Part shown: positions 10,867-19,302 of the stretch, one piece after another
How the letters are laid out: each line of letters begins with the position of its first letter
Position numbering within the stretch: position 1 is the first letter of the stretch
Source: Calothrix sp. FI2-JRJ7
GTDB lineage: Bacteria; Cyanobacteriota; Cyanobacteriia; Cyanobacteriales; Nostocaceae
DNA: 64,000 nucleotides
Direction of reading: 5' to 3'
Assembly (NCBI GenBank): GCA_019359675.1
Contig: JAHHGX010000001.1
Coordinates: 38,242 to 102,241 of the forward strand
Notes under the pieces: generated by a model
What the model was told of the DNA's origin: nothing
The model's input: the letters and a program-made list of their open reading frames with translations, nothing else
Database searches by the model: none
Made by a program: the position numbers and the translations under genes

Positions 10867-11841
10867 ATGCGAGATAGCGCTTGGATAACTAGAATGCTGG
10901 CTATTTCTTTAGTAGTCTTGGGTGTGATTGTGTTTTTTATCGGCAGCAAAGACGTATCTAGTTCAGATAAGCTAGGTAATTCTGATTCTAGTTCGGAACA
11001 GTCAGCTTGGAGTCCAGCCAAGGTGCAGTATCAATCTGATCTTAAACCACCTGCCGCGCTTTCACCGAATAAACCTGTAAATAATCAAGCTGCACAAGCT
11101 AAAGTGGCGCCTGTGCCAACAACTCCTGTACCAACAACTCCTGTACCAACAACTCCTGTACCAACAACTCCTGCACAGACTGCACCAAAAAAGACCCCAG
11201 CTAGCAAACAGCCACTTAAACGCACGTTCACCACTACTTATGCATTTAAAAGTTACACACCTAAATATGTAGTTGCCTGGGCAGACCCAAGTAATTATGG
11301 GGATAGGTTCGCTACTGATGTTTATGGTACTCCTGTTAACAATCCACCAATTATAGTTCTCCACGAAACTACAAATTCTGCACAAAGCGCTGTTAATACG
11401 TTTAGAAGCAATAATTCACAGGACGAAAACAGACAAGTTAGCTACCATACTTTAATCGCACGCAATGGGTTAGTTGTTTATCTCGTTCCGCCAGATAAAC
11501 GTGCGTTCGGCGCCGGCAACTCGGTATTCGATGGTCTTAATGGTCCGGAAACAGTACAAACTAACCCAACTTTAAATCCTTCTGTCAATAACTTTGCTTA
11601 TCATGTTTCGTTAGAGACACCACCCGATGCATGGGATAAAAATGTGTCTAGTCATAGCGGTTATACAGATGAGCAGTATAATTCGTTAGCTTGGTTAGTA
11701 GCGCAAAGCGATGTTCCTGATGAACGCATTACTACTCACCGTGCGGTTGACCGTTCGGCACAAAGAATTGACCCCGTAAGTTTTGATTTTGATAAGTTTT
11801 ATAGTATATTACACTCTTTTAGAGAAATTGCTATTAATTAA
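10867..11841 (+). CDS. Membrane-anchored N-acetylmuramoyl-L-alanine amidase (Amidase_2/PGRP fold)
   Basis: 324 residues. An N-terminal membrane helix (about 9-27, ITRMLAISLVVLGVIVFFIG) is followed by a Ser/Pro-rich stalk containing four PVPTT units, then an Amidase_2 domain from about residue 130. Likely zinc ligands are the His in IVLHET, the His of the late THRAVD segment and a nearby Asp. It should cleave the amide between MurNAc and the peptide stem of peptidoglycan from the periplasmic side, anchored in the inner membrane. The stalk is encoded by 15-base tandem repeats (11110-11169), so its length may vary between strains. The ATG at 10867 gives a sensible N-in anchor. Confidence 0.88.
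   Translation: MRDSAWITRMLAISLVVLGVIVFFIGSKDVSSSDKLGNSDSSSEQSAWSPAKVQYQSDLKPPAALSPNKPVNNQAAQAKVAPVPTTPVPTTPVPTTPVPTTPAQTAPKKTPASKQPLKRTFTTTYAFKSYTPKYVVAWADPSNYGDRFATDVYGTPVNNPPIIVLHETTNSAQSAVNTFRSNNSQDENRQVSYHTLIARNGLVVYLVPPDKRAFGAGNSVFDGLNGPETVQTNPTLNPSVNNFAYHVSLETPPDAWDKNVSSHSGYTDEQYNSLAWLVAQSDVPDERITTHRAVDRSAQRIDPVSFDFDKFYSILHSFREIAIN
11110..11169 (+). repeat. Four 15-bp tandem repeats encoding PVPTT
   Basis: Units of CCTGTACCAACAACT, the first with G for A at the sixth base. They keep frame and encode the amidase stalk, so unit loss or gain would shorten or lengthen the linker without frameshift. Confidence 0.9.
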
Positions 11842-12252
11842 TTATATGGGACGGGCAGGGATGCTCATTCCACAAGAGTAATCAAAATGTTTTTGATGTG
11901 ATTTAATTAGTTTCCATAGCTTGATTTGATTATCTTTACTACTGCTTGCTATTAATTGTCCGTCTTGGCTAAAAATAATTGAGTTTATACTATCTGTATA
12001 ATTATCAATGGTTAGTAGTAAGTTAGATGAATCGACACTCCAAAGCTTAATTTGGGATTGACTTGCTATGGCGACGAGTTTCGCATCTACGCTAAAGCAA
12101 ATACAGTTAACAGATGTTTTATGTCCAATAATATTAAAAACAGGTTGAAAAGTTTCTAAATTCCAAAATCTGATTGTGCTATCTTGATTTGCTGTGGTGA
12201 TTTGTTTATTATCAGGACTGAAGGCAAAAGTATTTATATTATCTCCGGCGCC
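11842..12252 (-). pseudogene. WD40-repeat protein, 3' fragment
   Basis: On the minus strand one frame stays open from the GGCGCC at 12247-12252 to a TAA at 11842. It reads as about 2.5 WD40 blades: TFAFSPDNKQITTANQDSTI then RFWNLE, NCICFSVDAKLVAIASQSQI then KLWSV, and SIIFSQDGQLIASSSKDNQI then KLWKL. Cyanobacterial WD40 proteins usually have many blades and often an N-terminal NTPase, none of which is present. The last codons run into a CCACAAG-type repeat (11849-11878). The upstream side switches at the GGCGCC into a different gene fragment. The stop lies one base past the convergent amidase stop. No start codon is in place, so this is a remnant. Confidence 0.75.
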
Positions 12253-12511
12253 GAGCGTGAAAATGCGATGTTTTCTGGACTGTGCACTTCGCTGATAAAG
12301 ATTTGTAACCCTGCGTTCAGGACGTTTTACGGCCTTTTAGTCCTTTCATTCCTAGGCGCACATTTGGCTGCTTCCAGAGTAAAATGTGATGTTCAAAGTA
12401 AACTGACTGCTGTTGTCCTAGTTGAACATCAACAATAGGTGCTACTTCGCCTTTAATTTTTAAGCTTAAGTCACCTGAACGGAAAGAAGATTGAGGTTTT
12501 ATACTGCTCAT
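12253..12511 (-). pseudogene. AIM24-family protein, 5' fragment with frameshift
   Basis: The ATG at 12511 begins MSSIKPQSSF, and the frame carries GEVAPIVDVQLGQQQSVYFE and ILLWKQPNVRLGMKGLKG, which match the start of AIM24/DUF124 beta-barrel proteins. A stop then intervenes. A second frame continues with LNAGLQIFISEVHSPENIAF then SRSAP, the usual next AIM24 segment. That homology ends exactly at the GGCGCC (12247-12252), where the WD40 fragment begins. So at least one frameshift and a loss of the C-terminal half have occurred. The AIM24 call rests on motif memory. Confidence 0.6.
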
Positions 12512-12549
12512 AATATTATTTACGCTTATTTATACTGCTTATTATATTT

Positions 12550-12690
12550 TACAGCAGATTGCGAGTAAATGAGGTACACCAATATTTGTCGTATAAATAG
12601 GTAAAATAGAAACTCTACCTAATTTGATTAATTACTAACATTTTAGACATTTTTCAATTACTGTACCTCACCAACCTGCAATCTGCTGTA
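12550..12690. mobile_element. MITE-like inverted-repeat element, 141 bp
   Basis: Ends are TACAGCAGATTGC and its perfect complement GCAATCTGCTGTA. A second matched block, TGAGGTACA/TGTACCTCA, lies just inside. The interior is AT-rich with no frame. The outermost bases are TA on both sides, as expected if a TA target were duplicated, which is the habit of IS630/Tc1-mariner elements. No transposase is present, so it would be non-autonomous. Confidence 0.7.
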
Positions 12691-13024
12691 GTTAAAATTT
12701 TCAAGAGACTATACTTAAGGAGTATATACATTGGGTGATTATATTTTTACCCATTACTTTAGTCATACTTAAATCGTGACTTTTTATTCATGGTATTTAT
12801 AAAATCAATGTTCTACAGTAAAAGTGCCTGAGAGAAACATGCTTCCTGTAAGCTTTAATAAGGCTTCTGGGTTTACGAAAGTTAACAATCAGATGCAGTG
12901 TAATACTCTAAGACCATATATTTAATTTTATTGTGTTATCAAGTGCATAAACCATATATCTGATGTGTATAAGTAAATATTGCTGTTTTAAAGGTTTAAA
13001 TTTATTAATGAGGTAATTTAGTTT

Positions 13025-13288
13025 ATGAAACGTGTAATTGCAGCAGTTCTTCTTGCACTTCCACTTACTACACTAGCATTTGCCGCAAAACCAGCAGCAG
13101 CAGAAACTTACCGACAAGAACGTCGTGAAATTCGGCGTGAAGGAGCTACGAAGCGTGCAGAAATTCGTCGTGAACAAGCTCGTCATCTTGCGGAAATTCG
13201 TCGCGAACAAGCTCGTCGTCGTGCGGAAGCTCGCCGTGAAAACGACACAAGAGTTTGGGTTAACGGTCGTTGGGTTTATCGTCGTTAA
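13025..13288 (+). CDS. Small secreted arginine-rich repeat protein
   Basis: 87 residues. A clear Sec signal peptide (about 1-26, MKRVIAAVLLALPLTTLAFA, cleavage near AAAE) is followed by a very basic helical region built from REQAR/AEIRRE units and a C-terminal WVNGRWVYRR. An AATGAGGTAATTTAG leader supplies a Shine-Dalgarno (GAGG) before the ATG. The mature protein would be periplasmic or exported and positively charged, plausibly binding DNA, polysaccharide or membranes, but no function is known to me. It stands alone with a long upstream region (12691-13024) that presumably holds its promoter. Confidence 0.75.
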   Translation: MKRVIAAVLLALPLTTLAFAAKPAAAETYRQERREIRREGATKRAEIRREQARHLAEIRREQARRRAEARRENDTRVWVNGRWVYRR

Positions 13289-13369
13289 AGAAAAGCTTTG
13301 CTGAAGATTACGAGCATCTCAGGTGTTGAATATTTACATTGTCCCATTTGTGCTGTAAGTATTCGACAA

Positions 13370-13791
13370 TCAGGCGCCGATGGGACGTAGGTTTTGACAT
13401 ACTAAAATGGCACGATGACATGTCATTGGGTCTTTTTCGGCACACATTAAGGCCTTTTGGGCGCCTTTGAGCAAACGTTGTACACCAATGCCAAACTCTT
13501 CGGTTGCTGCAATTCTTTCGTATAAAGCTTTACCATCTACATAACAGTTAGGGTTACTTGACAAACAGCGCCTAACTCTTTAACTAGAAAAACGTAGTAA
13601 ATACCTGCTTCGACCAAAGTAGCTTTGAGAGCAGCTTGGCTAAATTGGGGGTTTTGACGACTATAGGGATGCGAACGCACGTCCGCAATGGCTGTTACTT
13701 CGTGTTGCTTGAGTAATTGAATAAAAGCTTCGCTACTATGGTTTGAGTGACCAATCGTAAATAATTCTTTATGGTTATTCATGGTATGCAA
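13370..13791 (-). pseudogene. DUF488 family protein, frameshifted and C-terminally truncated
   Basis: The first part (ATG 13791, MHTMNNHKELFTIGHSNHS, then AIADVRSHPYSRQNPQFSQA and FLVKELGA) and the second part (SSNPNCYVDGKALYERIAAT, ALMCAEKDPMTCHRAILV) are consecutive DUF488 motifs in different frames. One lost base near 13568-13570 joins them. After CQNLRPIGA the protein stops at a TGA touching a GGCGCC at 13373-13378; family members normally continue for about 30 residues. DUF488 proteins have an undefined role (the Cys-Ala-Glu-Lys segment is conserved). Two independent lesions suggest the gene is dead. Confidence 0.85.
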
Positions 13792-13918
13792 ACTTTTTGT
13801 TTACGATTTTACTCGCTCAACGAATAAAAAATCCTGAATAGCTTGGGAATGTGGGCAAGTTTGTTATACATTAAGTTATGTGTAAATTATTAACGATATC
13901 ACCTGATTGGAGAAGCAC

Positions 13919-14248
13919 ATGAGTACGGGTGTAATTACTATCACTGATACTGAGTTTGAAACAGAAGTTTTGAAATCTGAGCAGCCCGTATTACTTTACT
14001 TCTGGGCTTCTTGGTGCGGTCCTTGCAAGTTAATGACTATGACGGTGAACAATGCCGCCAATACTTATGGCGACCGTCTGAAAGTAGTTAAAATGGAAGT
14101 TGACCCTAATCCTACTACTGTCAAGCAGTACCAAGTTGAAGGTGTACCTGCCTTTCGCATAGTTCAAGATGGTCAACTTTTAGCTGCTACTGAAGGCGCC
14201 ATTGGTAAAGATAAGCTGTTTAACTTCATTGATAGTCATCTAAATTAG
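13919..14248 (+). CDS. Thioredoxin
   Basis: 110 residues from ATG 13919, chosen because TTGGAGAAGCAC places GGAG six bases upstream; a TTG at 13907 would overlap that site. It has the thioredoxin fold with active site WASWCGPCK and the cis-proline segment VEGVPAFRI. It should act as a cytosolic dithiol reductant. The sequence after the active site (LMTMTVNNAAN) differs from canonical TrxA (MVAPVLEEIA), so it is probably one of the divergent cyanobacterial thioredoxins rather than the essential m-type. It is monocistronic and followed by a hairpin repeat at 14255-14319. Confidence 0.9.
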   Translation: MSTGVITITDTEFETEVLKSEQPVLLYFWASWCGPCKLMTMTVNNAANTYGDRLKVVKMEVDPNPTTVKQYQVEGVPAFRIVQDGQLLAATEGAIGKDKLFNFIDSHLN

Positions 14249-14254
14249 CTTGCG

Positions 14255-14319
14255 AGAAACCGGGCTTGTTTAGGGAAATTAAGGTTAAGAGCAAATATTT
14301 CTCTAGAAGCCCGGTTTCT
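14255..14319. repeat. AGAAACCGGGCTT...AAGCCCGGTTTCT hairpin repeat
   Basis: Thirteen-base perfect arms with a 39-base loop. A compact relative, AGAAACCGGGTTTCT, is at 15645-15659. No T run follows, so it looks like a dispersed repeat more than a terminator. Confidence 0.7.
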
Positions 14320-14335
14320 ATGATGCATAATATAG

Positions 14336-15526
14336 TTGAATGTTATGCAAGATACCGAAATGCAATTTGCTAAACGTCTACAACCTCTGCAAAGTAATGT
14401 GTTTGCGGATATGGATACTGCCAAAACCAAAGCTTTGGCGGCATCTAAAGAGTTGATTGATTTGTCGCTGGGTTCTTCTGACCTAGCGGCACAACCACAT
14501 GTTATTGATGCTATTGCAAAATCATTAGATGACCCATCAACTCATGGTTACTTACTTTTTGGCGCCACGATAGCATTTCGTACTGCTGCGGCAACTTGGT
14601 ATGAGCAAAAGTTCGGTATTTCCATCGACCCGGAAACTGAAGTATTACCTTTAATTGGTTCACAGGAAGGAACCGCTCATTTACCTTTGGCAATTCTTAA
14701 CCCTGGTGATTACGCTTTATTGTTAGACCCTGGTTATCCTTCTCATGCAGGTGGAGTCTATTTAGCTTCAGGATTAATTTATCCAATGCCACTGCGTGCG
14801 GAAAATGAATTTTTACCTATATTTAGCGATATTCCCGTCGATGTCCTAAATAAATCGCGGATGATGGTGTTAAGTTATCCACATAATCCAACCGCAGCAA
14901 CCGCATCTCTATCATTCTTTAAAGAAGCAGTTGCCTTCTGCCAACAGCATAATATTGTTCTCGTTCATGATTTTCCCTACGTTGATTTAATATTCCCTAA
15001 CGAAACAGCCCCATCAATATTTCAAGCTGACCCAGAAAAAAGCGTTTCGATTGAATTTTTTACGCTCTCGAAGTCTTATAATATGGGCGGTTTCCGTATT
15101 GGCTTCGCTATTGGCAACGCGGACTTAATTCGTGCGTTGCGTCAAGTCAAAGCTGCCGTTGACTTTAACCAGTATCGAGGAATTTTAAACGGCGCCGTTG
15201 CTGCTTTGACTGGCCCCCAAACAGGAGTAGAGACTGCTGTCGCAACTTTTAAAAGGCGCCGTGATGCTTTTATTGGTGCTTTAGATAACATTGGTTGGCA
15301 TGTACCAACACCCCAAGCAACAATGTATGTCTGGGCAAAACTGCCTCCTGCTTGGCGCCATAACTCAATCGAATTTTGCACAAAACTTGTCCAAGAAACA
15401 GGTGTAGCTGCATCACCAGGTGCAGGTTTTGGTAAGTCAGGAGAAGGTTATGTCCGTTTTGCGCTTGTTCGGGAACCTCTAATTTTGGAAATAGCGGTTC
15501 AACGTATAGCCGAATTTCTAAAGTAA
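14336..15526 (+). CDS. Class I/II aminotransferase, LL-diaminopimelate aminotransferase-like
   Basis: 396 residues, fold-type I PLP enzyme. Motifs include a GSQEGTAH loop after the N-terminal segment, the PLP-phosphate contact YPHNPTAATA, HDFPYVDL with the cofactor Asp, and Schiff-base lysine in TLSKSYNMGGFRIGF. The sequence style fits the LL-DAP aminotransferase group (DapL and relatives), which convert tetrahydrodipicolinate to LL-diaminopimelate for lysine and peptidoglycan synthesis. This paralogue may instead act on other amino acids. It is monocistronic. GTG/ATG choices exist near the start: ATG at 14342 is also in frame two codons later. Confidence 0.8.
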   Translation: MNVMQDTEMQFAKRLQPLQSNVFADMDTAKTKALAASKELIDLSLGSSDLAAQPHVIDAIAKSLDDPSTHGYLLFGATIAFRTAAATWYEQKFGISIDPETEVLPLIGSQEGTAHLPLAILNPGDYALLLDPGYPSHAGGVYLASGLIYPMPLRAENEFLPIFSDIPVDVLNKSRMMVLSYPHNPTAATASLSFFKEAVAFCQQHNIVLVHDFPYVDLIFPNETAPSIFQADPEKSVSIEFFTLSKSYNMGGFRIGFAIGNADLIRALRQVKAAVDFNQYRGILNGAVAALTGPQTGVETAVATFKRRRDAFIGALDNIGWHVPTPQATMYVWAKLPPAWRHNSIEFCTKLVQETGVAASPGAGFGKSGEGYVRFALVREPLILEIAVQRIAEFLK

Positions 15527-15644
15527 ATTTACTAATACTTTATTAGGAATTAACAATAAGTTTATAAAGATTACCTAAAATTTCAGTATTCCCAAGCTAG
15601 ACTACAGAGGGATTACTGAATATTATCGTATTATATTAAACCAA

Positions 15645-15659
15645 AGAAACCGGGTTTCT
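15645..15659. repeat. AGAAACCGGGTTTCT short palindrome
   Basis: Near-perfect 15-base palindrome sharing arms with the repeat at 14255-14319. It lies just upstream of the PEP-CTERM-like gene. Confidence 0.55.
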
Positions 15660-15678
15660 ATAGCTAACCTAATTGCTT

Positions 15679-16206
15679 ATGAGAAATTTAAGTACAATTT
15701 TTACAACAAGTATTAACCTAGTTGTAGTTTTAATATTGGGTAGTTTTTCTTTACCTGCCCAAGCAACATCGTTAAAAAATGGTTCATTTACAGAACAATT
15801 AAAACTGAATAATAATGAAAAAAATAATATAAGCCTAAATACTCAACTTGATGACATAGTGCCTTTTGGCTCAAACTTATTTGGTAAAAACCCTCAAAAT
15901 AAGAATGAACTTGAATCTCGCTTACTTGCAGAAGCGAAAGATACCATCAATGAAGTCAGAGAAGCAAATAAAGTTATCCAAGAAGACATCAGTGGTAAAA
16001 CTGTATATCTTTATAAGCTAGAAACGATAAAGCCTGTTGCGCTTAGTAATAATACAAATATTTCAGAAGCGAACCAAATTAGTTGGAAATTACAAGCACC
16101 AAAACGAACAAGAAAAGTACCAGAACCTTCTACTGGTGTTGGTTTAGTATTAGCATTCATTGCTTTTGCTGCACGATGTCCGTTGAAACAGGTACAGAAA
16201 TTTTAG
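15679..16206 (+). CDS. Exported PEP-CTERM-like protein
   Basis: 175 residues from ATG 15679 (MRNLSTIF); the TTG two codons upstream is less likely. It has a signal peptide with hydrophobic core LVVVLILGSFSLPAQA and a polar Asn/Lys-rich body. The C-terminus consists of VPEPSTGVG, a hydrophobic stretch LVLAFIAFAA and a basic tail. That tripartite end is the PEP-CTERM sorting signal, cleaved by exosortase. Mature protein would be surface or matrix associated. Body function is unknown. Confidence 0.75.
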   Translation: MRNLSTIFTTSINLVVVLILGSFSLPAQATSLKNGSFTEQLKLNNNEKNNISLNTQLDDIVPFGSNLFGKNPQNKNELESRLLAEAKDTINEVREANKVIQEDISGKTVYLYKLETIKPVALSNNTNISEANQISWKLQAPKRTRKVPEPSTGVGLVLAFIAFAARCPLKQVQKF

Positions 16207-16548
16207 CTGTAAATATTTAGGGCAAGGCACCAATACAAAAGAATAATTATAAGATATTCTTATAGTAAATCTGGTTTTCTAGAAAAATGGATTGATCTTT
16301 TTTGTGGTGAGCAATGATACTTGTCAACAGCCTTCTGTGCTTGGATAGTAAGTTAATGTAGAAACTTTGCTTAAATTTAAAAATTGAGTTAATATTGGTT
16401 AGCATAGATAATTTTATATGCAAATTGTTGTCATTACTTCAGGCTGCATGAAATAAATAACTAAATCTAAGAAATTCAACGAGTTTTGTGCAGTTATATT
16501 TGAGTCCAGTAGTTATCGTTGAGTTTTTACCTAATTGAATAGGGAGAA

Positions 16549-16971
16549 ATGACAGCGCAATTACTTGAAACTAAACAAAAATACGAGTCATATCCTTCTA
16601 GACGTATTCTGTTGATAGAAGATAACGATATGAATCGAATGTTGCTAAGTGATTATTTAGCTTATTTTAATTACGATGTTATTGGTCTGCCTGAAGCATC
16701 AGAATTTTTTTCAACAGTCGAGCGATTTAAACCAGAATTGATTCTTTTAGATTTAAAGTTGCCAAATGTTGATGGTTACTCAATTTTAACACAAATAAAG
16801 CAGAAGCCGAAGTATTCAAAAATACCTATTATCGTTGTTTCAGCTTTTGCATTTAAAGCTGACCAAGATAAGGCGATGAAATTAGGCGCCTGTCGTTACT
16901 TCGTAAAGCCAGTGAATCTTAACGAACTAGTGGCAGCAATTGAAGAGGAGTTAGCTTGTGACTCAAATTAG
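16549..16971 (+). CDS. Single-domain response regulator (CheY-like)
   Basis: 140 residues. A receiver domain occupies about 19-137. The acidic pair is in LLIEDND, the phospho-acceptor Asp in LILLDLKLPNVDGY, the switch Ser in IIVVSAFAFKADQDKAM, and the invariant Lys in YFVKPVN. No output domain. Such proteins relay phosphate in multistep phosphorelays or regulate motility. AGGGAGAA lies almost against the ATG (short spacing). No kinase is adjacent; the nearest histidine kinase is at 33.2 kb. Confidence 0.92.
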   Translation: MTAQLLETKQKYESYPSRRILLIEDNDMNRMLLSDYLAYFNYDVIGLPEASEFFSTVERFKPELILLDLKLPNVDGYSILTQIKQKPKYSKIPIIVVSAFAFKADQDKAMKLGACRYFVKPVNLNELVAAIEEELACDSN

Positions 16972-16992
16972 TATAGTTAATTTCTCTCATTA

Positions 16993-17172
16993 TCAATCAG
17001 GTGTTTGATTGGTAATGTATTCCTCGACGCTTTGACTCAAACTTTGTACAGAACTGCCAATTTGGGAAATTTTACGCTGTACTTGTGCCAGTAGTAAAAC
17101 AGCCGTCTGTAATTCATTAAGGGTTTCAGCCATTGCGTCGCGGTATTGAGACTCAAATTCTTGTACGTTCAT
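16993..17172 (-). CDS. Small coiled-coil protein, 59 residues
   Basis: Below the usual 60-codon cut-off but well supported. ATG 17172 is preceded by GTGAGGATACTTCC (GAGG eight bases upstream). The frame reads MNVQEFESQYRDAMAETLNE then LQTAVLLLAQVQRKISQIGS and ends ITNQTPD. Heptad-like spacing of Leu, Ile and Val suggests one long amphipathic helix. It is convergent with the response regulator, with only about 20 bases between stops. Not recognised; possibly a small cyanobacterial scaffold or regulator. Confidence 0.6.
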   Translation of the reverse strand: MNVQEFESQYRDAMAETLNELQTAVLLLAQVQRKISQIGSSVQSLSQSVEEYITNQTPD

Positions 17173-17502
17173 GGAAGTATCCTCACATTCAACTTATTTG
17201 TCGCTGTATTCAAGATAAACGTTGAGTATGAATATATAAATCCGTTGAACCGCCGAATCACAAAGTTTTTCGCCAATTTCCGAAATCCCCACTAGACATA
17301 GCAATATATTTATTTTGTTTTGACAAGAAAATATAAACAAACGTCCCTATATTACTAAGTTACCAACAATATTGCACTATGCAGACCTTCAGGTTGGCAC
17401 CTGACTGCTAGCAAGTGACTGTACTTTAAAAATACTGACATTAGTTTACGAAATCTTTGACAAGCCAGCAACTCTAATATAAAGTTAGTTACCCAAATTA
17501 GT
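17173..17502. other. Intergenic, no gene seen
   Basis: 330 bases between divergent genes, presumably holding both promoters. AT-rich with no open frame of note, no repeat and no RNA gene recognised. Confidence 0.5.
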
Positions 17503-18627
17503 ATGTATCATTCCTCAGCCTCCCCTTCCCCTAACAATACGTACATTAGTTCTGCTCGACGCGGTAAGCATAAAATTTTTATTGGAATGGCGCCTGGTGT
17601 AGGCAAAACCTATAAAATGCTTGAAGAAGCGCATCAACTCAAAGCAGAAGGAATTGATGTAGTTGTTGGTATTCTTGAAACCCACGGACGTAAAGAAACA
17701 GCTGAAAAAGCGACTGGACTCGAAACAATTCAACGCAAAGCTATTTTTTACCAAAACGTCACATTAGAAGAGTTTGACACCAATGCAGTTTTAGAACGCT
17801 GCCCACAACTAGTTTTAGTAGACGAACTAGCTCATACCAACGTCCCTGGTTCAGTGCGCGAAAAGCGTTACCAAGATGTAGAAGTTATTTTACAAGCAGG
17901 AATAGACGTTTACTCAACTGTTAATATTCAACACTTAGAAAGCTTAAATGACTTAGTAGCAAGGATTACAGGTGTTGTAGTTCGCGAACGTATCCCCGAC
18001 CGTCTACTCGATGAAGCTAATGCAGTGGTAGTAATAGATGTCACACCAGAAACTTTAGAAGAAAGACTACGAGAAGGCAAAATTTACAGACTTGATAAAA
18101 TTGAGCAGTCACTAGAGAATTTTTTCCAGCGACGTAATTTAATTGCACTGCGAGAACTCGCGTTACGGGAAGTTGCAGATACAGTAGAAGACGATGGAAA
18201 CGCTTCTAACTTAACTGGGCAAAGCTGTAATATCCACGAAAGAGTTTTAGTTTGTATTTCGACGTATCCCAATTCTATGCAATTATTACGTCGCGGTGCC
18301 AGAATTGCCAGCTATATGAATGCACCTTTGTACGCAGTATTTGTTGCAGACCCAGACCGTTTTTTAAGCAAGGAAGAAAGTTTACATGTAGAAACTTGTG
18401 AAAAACTCTGTAAAGAATTTGGTGGTGAATTCGTCAAAGTCAACAGTCATAGTGTAGCTGGAGAAATAGCCAAAATAGCATCTGACCTTCACATTACTCA
18501 AATAGTTATTGGTGAAAGCCAACAGTCAGGGTGGAATCGATTTTTTAAACGTTCTTTCACACAACGCTTAATGGAATTAATACGACACCAAAATATAGAC
18601 CTACACATCATCGCTACCGAAAAATAA
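17503..18627 (+). CDS. KdpD-like protein lacking the histidine kinase half (KdpD N-domain plus USP)
   Basis: 374 residues against about 900 for full KdpD. The N-terminal KdpD sensor domain (about 20-230) has Walker A GMAPGVGKTYKML, ETHGRKET and Walker B-like LVLVDELAHTN. A universal-stress-protein domain follows (about 245-372, ERVLVCIS...IVIGES). There are no membrane helices and no kinase. Short KdpD proteins of this architecture are known in Anabaena next to kdpABC, where they affect potassium-transporter expression. Here no kdp gene is adjacent. The protein ends naturally (LHIIATEK), so this is not an obvious truncation by mutation. Confidence 0.9.
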   Translation: MYHSSASPSPNNTYISSARRGKHKIFIGMAPGVGKTYKMLEEAHQLKAEGIDVVVGILETHGRKETAEKATGLETIQRKAIFYQNVTLEEFDTNAVLERCPQLVLVDELAHTNVPGSVREKRYQDVEVILQAGIDVYSTVNIQHLESLNDLVARITGVVVRERIPDRLLDEANAVVVIDVTPETLEERLREGKIYRLDKIEQSLENFFQRRNLIALRELALREVADTVEDDGNASNLTGQSCNIHERVLVCISTYPNSMQLLRRGARIASYMNAPLYAVFVADPDRFLSKEESLHVETCEKLCKEFGGEFVKVNSHSVAGEIAKIASDLHITQIVIGESQQSGWNRFFKRSFTQRLMELIRHQNIDLHIIATEK

Positions 18628-18884
18628 CGCGCTCTTGTAGCACAGGTCAAAAAGCCTGTGCAATGCAGTTTTCTAACATATGAATCATTATTTTTATACT
18701 GCAAACGGGTAAAATATAAACATTATGTCATGCTGAGGAACGTTAACGCAGTTTTCCCGCAGGGTAGCATCTTAAAATTATAACTTTGTTTAAAAGTAAA
18801 GTTCTAACCCATTTTGAGTATACCCAGAGACACAGAGAACACAGAGTTAGAAAAACTTTACCACAAAGTACATAAAGGAATACT

Positions 18885-19139
18885 TCAAAAGTACTTTTTT
18901 TCAAATTCATCTAAATCAACATAAATTAAATTGCCTTTCTCAACGTTTTCAATAGCTTTAAGAAGACGTGCTTTATTTGCCTCAGATTTGAATAAATAAG
19001 TAGTTGCATCTTCTTCAATTTTTTTTTCAAATAATACAATAACTTCTACAACAGTTCCTTCTGGAAGTTCTTTGACAAATAATTCTATTTTCCCATCTTT
19101 TCCGACCACAGCTTTTTGCTTAATTACATTCAGCATCAT
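18885..19139 (-). CDS. Antitoxin-like small protein
   Basis: 84 residues. The first half (AVVGKDGKIELFVKELPEGT) looks like the short beta region of AbrB/DUF-type cyanobacterial antitoxins. The second half (KARLLKAIENVEKGNLIYVD) resembles the Phd/YefM tail that contacts a toxin. No toxin gene lies beside it, so it may be an orphan. ATG at 19139 or 19136. The antitoxin role is inferred from sequence style only. Confidence 0.5.
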   Translation of the reverse strand: MMLNVIKQKAVVGKDGKIELFVKELPEGTVVEVIVLFEKKIEEDATTYLFKSEANKARLLKAIENVEKGNLIYVDLDEFEKKYF

Positions 19140-19302
19140 CTTACTAGAGTTAATGTACTACATACTTAAGAACGGTAGGCTGGAAATAGTTGCAATGTTA
19201 ATCAGTAATATCTTGTGGGAACACTATATTAAGCGCGACTGGTACTGCCACTTTTAATTAAACATAGTATTACCAAATGGCGCCTTCTTAAATTTTACTC
19301 AT

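Noticed and set aside
17503..18627. KdpD as a mutational truncation
   Set aside because: The stop follows a complete USP domain and no kinase-domain remnant lies downstream.
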